Assembly: GCA_910588205.1 (NCBI GenBank) | Contig: CAJUQK010000008.1 | Span: forward strand, 2,768-66,767 | Length of the DNA stretch: 64,000 nucleotides | Reading direction: 5' to 3' | DNA from: an uncultured Eggerthellaceae bacterium | GTDB lineage: Bacteria > Actinomycetota > Coriobacteriia > Coriobacteriales > Eggerthellaceae | In this document: piece by piece, positions 1 to 7,083 of the stretch | Position numbering within the stretch: the first letter of the stretch is position 1 | How the letters are laid out: each line of letters starts with the position of its first letter | Notes under the pieces: model-generated | The model's database searches: none | What the model saw: only the letters and a program-made list of their open reading frames with translations | Told to the model about the DNA's origin: nothing | Program-made: the position numbers and the translations under genes

Positions 1-1110
1 GCTCACCAGGACCTTGCCAGGGATAGACGGACCTGTGGACAGCTTGCCGCCCACCTTCGTTGCGGCCTTGATTCCCATGGCCACTGCAGCCTCTTCCACC
101 GAGACACCCTTGCCTTCCCACTCCTCGTTGCTCGCTGATCTGCTATCAGATGCCTTGTCTTGGATCCGGCCCATAAGATCAGCACCGGTCTTCAGGGCTC
201 CCGCCCCCGCTACCAGAGCTGCAACGGGAGCCCCTGCCGTGACCACCGCGAAAGCGCCGACGAGCAGAAGCGCCGCCGTGGCGCCCAATCCCACAAGCTC
301 CCATTGGGAGCGCCCCTCTTCGCACATGCGATACGCCTCTTCCTCCCGGAGGAGCTGACGGTCTATCCAAGCTCGCTCGGCGGCGACCAGGCCCTGCTGA
401 TCTTCCTGTTGATGTGCCGTGCTCTCTTCGAAGGACTGCCTTGAGACGATGGTCTCCATATGGGTGAAGAACTGCCCCGGCTCATAGGTGACCATATCCA
501 TGACGCATTTGCACTGGATGGTGTTCTTGAGGCGCAGGGCGAAGAGTCCCCATTGGCCAGGCTCTGAGCCAAAAAGCCGAGAACTCTCCTCTTCAAGGGC
601 ACCTACGCTGTTCTTGAGCTGCTCCACTTCTCCATGGACCGCATTGAAAGCCGCCTGAAGACGGACGGGGGAGGGGAAGGCGAACGCAATACCGTCGGGC
701 AAGGCAGACCGCGCTCTGCTCAGGTTCTGCTGGATAGAGGGAACGCGGCTGTCCTTGGCAAAGGCCAGCAAGCCCCGTTTGCTCTCCAGCTCGTCTTCGG
801 GAAGCACCGCCGCTGCACCCTCAGCGATGGGCTGGTTGGCATAGCGGTCCATGTACCGAACAGCGTAGTCAGACTTGAGCTGTGCGGCAAGGCATTCGAT
901 ATGGTCTATCAGTAGGGGATAGGCATCCCCGAAATAGCTCTTGACTACTTCAGCTGTCTGACCCTTAAAGCTTTCCATCACCGTGAGCTCTCGTACCGCT
1001 TCTCGCAGCTTCTCCAGGGCTAAGGTCAGGGTCCCTGAGATCGGGTCTCCATAAGCAACATAGCTGTCATAGGCAGCATCCACCTCAGCCATCTTGATGG
1101 TGTACCCCAC
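1..1110 (-). CDS. LXG-domain type VII secretion toxin, C-terminus beyond window
   Basis: The frame opens at a GTG (1110-1108) preceded by GGGGAGG and stays open for 370 codons to base 1, so the C-terminal toxin domain is outside the window. The first ~200 residues are predicted helical and resemble an LXG secretion domain: an MGYTIKMAEVDAAY start, then a block around FKGQTAEVVKSYF. Around residues 285-340 comes an Ala/Gly-rich hydrophobic stretch (ATAALLLVGAFAVVTAG) of the kind often found before a polymorphic toxin domain. LXG proteins are exported by T7SSb machines and kill competing bacteria. It starts one base after the preceding stop, last in the visible operon, which matches the usual order of small helper genes then LXG effector. 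Toxin activity and immunity gene cannot be told from here. Confidence 0.8.
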   Translation of the reverse strand, partial: MGYTIKMAEVDAAYDSYVAYGDPISGTLTLALEKLREAVRELTVMESFKGQTAEVVKSYFGDAYPLLIDHIECLAAQLKSDYAVRYMDRYANQPIAEGAAAVLPEDELESKRGLLAFAKDSRVPSIQQNLSRARSALPDGIAFAFPSPVRLQAAFNAVHGEVEQLKNSVGALEEESSRLFGSEPGQWGLFALRLKNTIQCKCVMDMVTYEPGQFFTHMETIVSRQSFEESTAHQQEDQQGLVAAERAWIDRQLLREEEAYRMCEEGRSQWELVGLGATAALLLVGAFAVVTAGAPVAALVAGAGALKTGADLMGRIQDKASDSRSASNEEWEGKGVSVEEAAVAMGIKAATKVGGKLSTGPSIPGKVLVS

Positions 1111-1111
1111 G

Positions 1112-1456
1112 CTACCTCCCCTCTTCGGTGAATCCACCTGTCAGATCAGCGCCACGCTCACCTGCGCCCACGCTGGGCCCTATCTTGTCCTGATAGGCTT
1201 TGGCCAGGATGTCATCGGTTGCCATGAAGCCAAGGGCTACATGAAAGAGAGCCCGAGAATCAGATTCAAGGCGAACCGTAAGCGCTCGCACTACCTCTAC
1301 TAGATCCGTCACCTGATGGGCGAAGGCTGACAGCGCCGGTGAACCCGAACCTTCGGGAATGACGGGCGGAGCGAGGGCCACCAGAGCATGACGAGCCCTC
1401 TCGATATGACCGTGGACCTCCGTCATCCTGTTGATATTGATCTGGATATCGCTCAT
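1112..1456 (-). CDS. small helical LXG-associated protein (Lap-like)
   Basis: A 114-residue helical protein without signal peptide, starting MSDIQININ. I prefer the ATG at 1456 (GGATCGGTGAT upstream) over a GTG at 1480 that would overlap the previous gene. Length, the DIQI start and position immediately before an LXG gene fit the DUF5344/YwqI-like partner proteins that pair with LXG N-termini as targeting chaperones and are co-secreted. The assignment rests mainly on size, predicted helicity and synteny, since the sequence itself is too short and divergent to assign by eye. Confidence 0.6.
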   Translation of the reverse strand: MSDIQININRMTEVHGHIERARHALVALAPPVIPEGSGSPALSAFAHQVTDLVEVVRALTVRLESDSRALFHVALGFMATDDILAKAYQDKIGPSVGAGERGADLTGGFTEEGR

Positions 1457-1469
1457 ATCATCACCGATC

Positions 1470-1877
1470 CTATTCTGCACGAGCCAAGCTCATGCGCACC
1501 TGACCGAGCATGCGCTCATCTTGGACGATGCCAGACCTCAGGGTAGAACACGCTCCTTCGAGGCTCTGCATCTTCGTGTCTATCTGGCCGATGAGCTCCT
1601 CGCACTGCACGGAAAGCTGCTTCGCCTCTGAGGAAGCGCGCCCTCCCAAACCGACGGTTTCCATGAAGGCGTTCGCATGGTTTCCCGCCCACCCAGCCAA
1701 GGCGAAATAGGAGAGCATGCGCCCGATGGCATCCGCTTCATCCTGGGCAGCCACGACGAAGGAGCGCGCCTCCCGCAATGCGTCCAGCTTGCCGTTGATG
1801 AGCCCGATGTCCACTCGCTTGTCTGCTATCCCCTGCTGCAGGCTGATGATCCGGGTCTGCAATGTACTCCTTCCCAT
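1470..1877 (-). CDS. small helical LXG-associated protein (DUF5082/YwqH-like)
   Basis: A 135-residue, almost entirely helical protein with no signal peptide. It begins with a coiled-coil-like segment (LQQGIADKRVDIGLINGKLD). A central GWAGNHANAF segment recalls the W-x-G turn of WXG100-type hairpins. It lies between a DUF4176 gene and a second small helical gene, the arrangement of ywqH-ywqI-ywqJ-type LXG operons, so it is probably one of the two LXG partners. Start choice is uncertain: the ATG at 1877 has a poor Shine-Dalgarno, while an in-frame TTG six codons later follows GGAAGGAG. Confidence 0.6.
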   Translation of the reverse strand: MGRSTLQTRIISLQQGIADKRVDIGLINGKLDALREARSFVVAAQDEADAIGRMLSYFALAGWAGNHANAFMETVGLGGRASSEAKQLSVQCEELIGQIDTKMQSLEGACSTLRSGIVQDERMLGQVRMSLARAE

Positions 1878-1884
1878 GACTTGC

Positions 1885-2202
1885 CTACCACAGGCTAACG
1901 GGCCGAAGCTGCGCCTTTGGGGTATCTGCTTGGATCAGCGCTTCCCTGATGCGCTTCAGCACCTGAGTATCTTCTTCATCCTGGAAGCCCTTGGAGTGCA
2001 CGGCCTCGATGTTCTCATGGTTGCTGTAGACGATGACATCTCCCAGCATGCCTTCCGGATACAGGCAGAAAGCATAGTCATAGTATTCTCTGCCGTCCCC
2101 ATCTCCTACCATGAGGGCTCGCCCGATCACCATGAGCTTCTTCTCATTGCCCTTAAGGGATACCACCGACCCCAACGGCACGTATTCAGGCGCTTCGATC
2201 AA
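1885..2202 (-). CDS. DUF4176 domain protein of the T7SS locus
   Basis: A 105-residue soluble protein with the DUF4176 pattern: YVPLGSVVSLKG near residue 8, KKLMVIGRAL near 21, a YDYAFCLYPEG core near 41-51 and a C-terminal acidic helix (DEEDTQVLKRIREAL). DUF4176 proteins are recurrent members of LXG/T7SSb loci; their role is unknown, possibly accessory to effector export. The start ATG overlaps the EssC stop codon (ATGA), indicating translational coupling to the ATPase gene. Confidence 0.75.
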   Translation of the reverse strand: MIEAPEYVPLGSVVSLKGNEKKLMVIGRALMVGDGDGREYYDYAFCLYPEGMLGDVIVYSNHENIEAVHSKGFQDEEDTQVLKRIREALIQADTPKAQLRPVSLW

Positions 2203-5200
2203 TCTGAGCTCCTTTCCTCAGACGCTGTCATTCCCTGGAAGAGACGGCATGAGCCGCCTTCCACCACATAGCCTTTGCCTGTTCCCATCTTTGAATCAGG
2301 GAGCAGGTTGCGGTCATAGGAGATGCCGATGGCGTTCTGCCCTTCGATGCCAGGACCGAGCCAGACCCCATCCCGATTGGTCAAGTGCACCTTGAACCAG
2401 TCCTCATAGCCGTAGCTGACATCGTGGGCAGCATCGAAGAGGATGACGGCCACCGCACCTCCCGGGGCCAAGCCCTTCAGGAAGGCTTTGCACGCTGATG
2501 CCGCCTCCTGAGAGCAGCGACCGAGGAATCCCATGATGTTGGAGATGAGGATGACTGTGGGCTTACAAGGCCCGCTTAGGATGAGATCAGTCAGATAGGA
2601 GAGGGCGAACTCATCCTTTTGCGTGGAGAAGGCGCACCCGTGCGGTTGAACATCGAGGCTGTGAGCCAGATCCAAAAGGACGATATCCCGACTACTTCGC
2701 CGTACCCACGCTTCCACCAACCCGACGATGAACGGTGCGCCCGTCTTGACCTTCAGGTAGACCACTCGAGCAAGAGGGGTTTCCTCGAAGTTGAAGGTAG
2801 CCCAACTGAGCGTGGTGTGGAGGAGGCCATAGGGTTCCTCTCCCGAGCGCACCCGGGCACCCAAAAGCATGTCAAGGGTGACCTTGTCAGGCGGGACGGG
2901 GATGGAAGGAGCTACGCTCCCTTGCCCTTGAGCCCAAGCGGCACATGCTCGGACGATGGTGTCGTATTCGTTCTCCGACTCAGAACAGAGCGAGGCTGCT
3001 TGGAATACGCAGAGGACATCATGCACTTTGGCTAGGCCGCGCCCATAACCATGGGGCCGAGGAGCACCCTGGAGGGAACCGAAGAGCATGATGAGATCAG
3101 AGGGGTCCGGGAGGTTGCAAGCGACGATCTGCCTGAAATAGCTTTTCAGCCGCATGCGCACAGAGCCAGGCGTCTCTCCCACTGCAACGATGAAGATGCC
3201 AACCTGCACCGACCCGCGAACAAGGCCGATCAGTTCTTCCTCCAGGTCAGGGAAAGCATCCGAAAAAGCAGCGAGACCGTTGATGACGACGAGGATGGCC
3301 GGGCAGCCTTCGCTCTTTTCGCAAGAGCGAGCGAACGAGCCGCCATGGGCAGCGAACCGCGCACGCCTCTCCGCCATGAGGCCTTGCATAACCCCGAAGA
3401 AGCGTTCGACCTTCTCTCCATCTTCTAGGGTCATGACATCTCCCACGTGAGGCGCTCCGGCGAAAGCGAGCAGGGACTGGCTGCCCAGGTCGAGGAGGTA
3501 GGCATGAAGCGTCTGTGCTGAATGCTGGCTTAGGGCAGAGAAGAGCAGTGCCCGGAGGATCTGCTCTACCCCCGCATCAGCACCGCCATAGATGAGAGCA
3601 TTCCCCTCCCTCGTGAGCGGAAGCGTCAGAGCCCCTTGGGATTGATGGGCCGGATCGTCGTAGACGCCTACGACCGGCTCAAGAGAGAATCCATCGGCGC
3701 TTGCCCGCGAGAAGCGCTGCTCTATCTCCCTCAGGCTGATATGGGAAGGAAGGGGTGGCAGCCAAAGGGGTTGAGCGCAAACGCCCTGATCTGCGGCCAC
3801 CCGCACAAGGTGCTCCGCCACAGCAACGAGCTGAGGGGCGGAAGACCGTCCCGCATGTTCTGATGGCAGCTTCACGGAGAGGAGCGTCCTTCCCGTGGAC
3901 GAGATATAGCTCACCCCTTGGTCGTGTGGAGCGCAAGGATCCTGATCTGGCTCATAGGGCGCCCCAGAGTAGGCCGACTGTCCTTGGCAGAAGCGTTCGT
4001 TGTAACCCACCGCCAAGAAGAACCGACCTGGCTGGGTGATGCCAGCCGCGTCTGGCCGCCTGATGACCTCCTGGGAGTCGGCCGCATCAGCCACCTTGAG
4101 CGCGATCTTGAAGCGAGCGTTCGACCAGATCTGCTCATTGACCACCCCACTAGGCTTCTGGGTGGCCAAGAGAAGATGCACCCCCAGAGAACGACCGATA
4201 CGGGATGCAGAGATCAGCTCATCCATGAATCCTGGTTCCTGCTGCTTGAGCTCTGCGAACTCATCAGCTATCACGATGAGATGTGGGCAAGGCTCAGACA
4301 TCCTCCCCTGGCGGAAGAGGTCTAGATACCGATAGATATCGACAGTATCTCCCCCGATCATCTCCCGCGCCTCATTGAAGAGCCGCTGACGTCGACGCAA
4401 TTCGCTCTGGAGAGAAGCGAGGCTGCGGGCGATAGCCGGGCCGTCCAGATTGGTGACCGTCCCGGCAACATGGGGAAGCTTGAAACGGTCGTTGTCAAAG
4501 GCCCTGGCAAGGCCACCGCCTTTGTAGTCGATCAGAACGAAAGCCACTTCATCAGGTGAGTAGCTAAGCGCCATGGACAGCACATAGGTGATGATGAGCT
4601 CCGATTTGCCGGAACCCGTGGTGCCAGCGATGAGCCCGTGAGGCCCATGGGCATCCTCATGCAGATCGAGCAGGAAGGGATCTCCTGCAGCATCTACCCC
4701 CAAAGGACATGCTAGGGCATTCGAAGCATTGTTCCGTCTCCATCGGTCAGCTACGTTCAGATGATCGACGTTGGCCACGCCGAGCATCTGCAAGAAGGAG
4801 AGTTTCTCCGGAAGCTGCTCGACGCCCCCAGGAACATCGAGGCGAGCCTTCGCCACATCCAGAGCGAAGACCCGGGCCTGATCAAGGGAGATGGGCGGAT
4901 CCGGCATGAAGGACTTGCGGGTACCCGTAGGGTCATCCCGATCCAACAGGCAAGCACCCTCTTCGCTCTCTTCTATGATAGTGCGGCATTGGGGAGGGAG
5001 TTCATGGCAATGCCGCCCACAGGCGATCACTGTGAAGCCCTTGTTCTGTTTGACAGCAAGGATGTCCTTCACGATCTGCGCTCGGTCATACAGAGCCTTC
5101 GAGGGACAGAGCAAGACCACATAGGGCTTGGCTTCTCGGGCATCGAAACCCTCGGTGCTCAGACGATCCTCCAACAGCTTCCTCAAGAACATGCCCAAAG

Positions 5201-6734
5201 CATTCGCCTCCTCCAAGGATGACGAGAAGAAGCGAACGCTTTTGTCATCAGAGAAGAGGTGGGGGAGGTACCGCGCGAATGCCCAAGACGAGGCCGTTGT
5301 TCCGTCAGCCAGGATGACGATCTTCACATCCCGATAGGAATGGAGGGCGCAGAGCTGGATGAGGATGTTCCGTAAGAAACCATCTGCGAAAGAGCGGCTC
5401 CCTACGATGCCGATGACCGGATTCGCTATCAGTGAATGTCCGAGGGGTATATCTCTCAAGATGTGAGCCTCGTGAGCAAAAGCCCTCACGGCATCTTGGA
5501 GATCATCTTCCTGGAGACTGAAACCGATCTCAGGGAAGCGAAGGTCAACCTCAAGGGGCAGATCTCCACGACCGAGGCGAACCTCCAGATGATCCTCATG
5601 CAAGGATGTCCGCGAAAGGAAGCGCTGATCTTGCTTCGAGGCAACCTCCAAACAAGCCTGGGGTGAGAGCCGGTTCTCGTACAGGATGTCCTTCTGCAGC
5701 TGAGATTCCCGTTGAAGCTCAGAGCGCACCCTTCCCAGGTACTGCGAATAAGCGCTTCGCCGCTGCGTCTCCCCTCGCTGGCGCTGCTTGCGCTGATAGC
5801 GTCTATTCAGAAAAGGCCAGAGGATGCTCCCTGCCATCATAGCTACCGCCATGGCGAACAGAGGAAGCGCCCGGAGGGGACTGCCACCCTGCTCAGAGAT
5901 GAACAGGACTGAGACACTGGCGGAGAGAACGGAGGTCATCGCCATGACCAGTGAGGGACCAATGCGCAGACCGATGGGCGTGCTGTCCTCAGGTTCCGGT
6001 TGGGGAGGCACGCACAGGGCGAACCCTTTAGGCTCGATGGAACGGGCGAAACGCAAGGCAGGATAGAAATGGCTTTTCTGAGGAACAGGCCGATGCCTAT
6101 CCGGCATTGCCAAGGGAGGCTCGAAGGCCACCATGCCTGGACCCTCTTCGATATCCACGCTGTCTTCTGGGTCATTCAGGGAGATGAGCTTATGGCCGAT
6201 GGTGATGCGCAGTCCCCAGAGAGTGATCACGTCACCACTATGAAGGCTGATGGGAATATGTTGTTGCAGACGATAGCCATTGAGGAACACGCCATTCGAA
6301 GACCCTGTGTCTGTAAGGGAGAACGCCCCGCCCCGGAATACGAGCTTAGCGTGACGAGAAGAAACGAACGGAGAAGGATAGCTGATGGTGTTGTCAGCAG
6401 CACGCCCGATGGTCAGCTTCATCTCTTGAGAGAATCCGATGATGCGCGTGGTCTTGTCTCCCTTCAAGGAGGGACGGCCAAGGAGCATCCATTGGCCATC
6501 CTCCCCTTCCACTGAAAAGCGCATGGATTCTCCGAACGGCACGATAAGACGCTCTTGCGAGGATGCTCCCGAGAATCCGAGACCCTCTGCCGGGACTATG
6601 CCCCAACCCGTTTCGACTGCCTCAGCGAAGACGATCCTGGTTCCATCTGCGTCTTGGATCCAATGGGCGCCATGGGCCTCATCAGGAAGAGAGGCCAGAT
6701 GAGTGCGTTCGTTTGACTGGATGGTGATGAGCAT
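2199..6734 (-). CDS. essC: type VII secretion FtsK/SpoIIIE ATPase with N-terminal FHA domain
   Basis: About 1511 residues, the motor ATPase of a T7SSb. Order: N-terminal beta region; FHA domain ~100-190 (LTIGRAADN, SSRHAKL, GSSNGVFLNG); two membrane helices ~262-281 and ~291-311; a degenerate ATPase-like segment ~440-600; a canonical FtsK domain with Walker A GTTGSGKS ~706-713 and Walker B LIVIADEFAE ~821-830; and a C-terminal ATPase-like domain whose P-loop is degraded to GGADAGVEQ (~1052-1060). An FHA domain binds phosphothreonine, so the kinase in the same operon is its natural partner. A TTG two codons upstream (6740) is an alternative start. The gene follows the WXG100 gene closely and overlaps the DUF4176 gene. 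Confidence 0.9.
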   Translation of the reverse strand: MLITIQSNERTHLASLPDEAHGAHWIQDADGTRIVFAEAVETGWGIVPAEGLGFSGASSQERLIVPFGESMRFSVEGEDGQWMLLGRPSLKGDKTTRIIGFSQEMKLTIGRAADNTISYPSPFVSSRHAKLVFRGGAFSLTDTGSSNGVFLNGYRLQQHIPISLHSGDVITLWGLRITIGHKLISLNDPEDSVDIEEGPGMVAFEPPLAMPDRHRPVPQKSHFYPALRFARSIEPKGFALCVPPQPEPEDSTPIGLRIGPSLVMAMTSVLSASVSVLFISEQGGSPLRALPLFAMAVAMMAGSILWPFLNRRYQRKQRQRGETQRRSAYSQYLGRVRSELQRESQLQKDILYENRLSPQACLEVASKQDQRFLSRTSLHEDHLEVRLGRGDLPLEVDLRFPEIGFSLQEDDLQDAVRAFAHEAHILRDIPLGHSLIANPVIGIVGSRSFADGFLRNILIQLCALHSYRDVKIVILADGTTASSWAFARYLPHLFSDDKSVRFFSSSLEEANALGMFLRKLLEDRLSTEGFDAREAKPYVVLLCPSKALYDRAQIVKDILAVKQNKGFTVIACGRHCHELPPQCRTIIEESEEGACLLDRDDPTGTRKSFMPDPPISLDQARVFALDVAKARLDVPGGVEQLPEKLSFLQMLGVANVDHLNVADRWRRNNASNALACPLGVDAAGDPFLLDLHEDAHGPHGLIAGTTGSGKSELIITYVLSMALSYSPDEVAFVLIDYKGGGLARAFDNDRFKLPHVAGTVTNLDGPAIARSLASLQSELRRRQRLFNEAREMIGGDTVDIYRYLDLFRQGRMSEPCPHLIVIADEFAELKQQEPGFMDELISASRIGRSLGVHLLLATQKPSGVVNEQIWSNARFKIALKVADAADSQEVIRRPDAAGITQPGRFFLAVGYNERFCQGQSAYSGAPYEPDQDPCAPHDQGVSYISSTGRTLLSVKLPSEHAGRSSAPQLVAVAEHLVRVAADQGVCAQPLWLPPLPSHISLREIEQRFSRASADGFSLEPVVGVYDDPAHQSQGALTLPLTREGNALIYGGADAGVEQILRALLFSALSQHSAQTLHAYLLDLGSQSLLAFAGAPHVGDVMTLEDGEKVERFFGVMQGLMAERRARFAAHGGSFARSCEKSEGCPAILVVINGLAAFSDAFPDLEEELIGLVRGSVQVGIFIVAVGETPGSVRMRLKSYFRQIVACNLPDPSDLIMLFGSLQGAPRPHGYGRGLAKVHDVLCVFQAASLCSESENEYDTIVRACAAWAQGQGSVAPSIPVPPDKVTLDMLLGARVRSGEEPYGLLHTTLSWATFNFEETPLARVVYLKVKTGAPFIVGLVEAWVRRSSRDIVLLDLAHSLDVQPHGCAFSTQKDEFALSYLTDLILSGPCKPTVILISNIMGFLGRCSQEAASACKAFLKGLAPGGAVAVILFDAAHDVSYGYEDWFKVHLTNRDGVWLGPGIEGQNAIGISYDRNLLPDSKMGTGKGYVVEGGSCRLFQGMTASEERSSD

Positions 6735-6749
6735 GGGCAAAGGGGTGGT

Positions 6750-7043
6750 CTAACCTCGGAAGCCCGAAGCAATGCGCTGATCCATATCCTGCATCTCCTG
6801 AGCCGTCCTATCCAGGGCCTGGGCGATCTCATTCACCATCTCTTGAGCCTTCTGGAAGCCCGGCTTGAGCTCAGAGGTGTAGCGGTCAGCATAGGACCGG
6901 CTTGCCTCGCCTTCCCATTCTTCCTGGAGTTGGCCTAGGAGGCGATCCATAGATGAGATGGACTCGCCGATCTTGGAGGCTTCATTGCGGAATTCGTTCG
7001 CTCGACCTCGCATCGTGTCGGGACTGATCCGGATATTCGCCAT
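6750..7043 (-). CDS. WXG100 family secreted protein (EsxA-like)
   Basis: A 97-residue helical-hairpin protein starting MANIRISPDTMRGRA, with the hallmark turn W43-E44-G45 between two long amphipathic helices. AAAGGA lies 7 bases before the ATG, so longer upstream starts in this frame are rejected. WXG100 proteins dimerise and are exported by, or activate, EssC-type ATPases; the adjacent essC supports this. No obvious C-terminal YxxxD/E export motif is visible, unlike many actinobacterial ESX substrates, so it looks closer to the Firmicutes-style T7SSb EsxA. Confidence 0.88.
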   Translation of the reverse strand: MANIRISPDTMRGRANEFRNEASKIGESISSMDRLLGQLQEEWEGEASRSYADRYTSELKPGFQKAQEMVNEIAQALDRTAQEMQDMDQRIASGFRG

Positions 7044-7083
7044 ACTGATTCCTTTCTCTTGATGAACAAGGCCCTCTGCCTTG

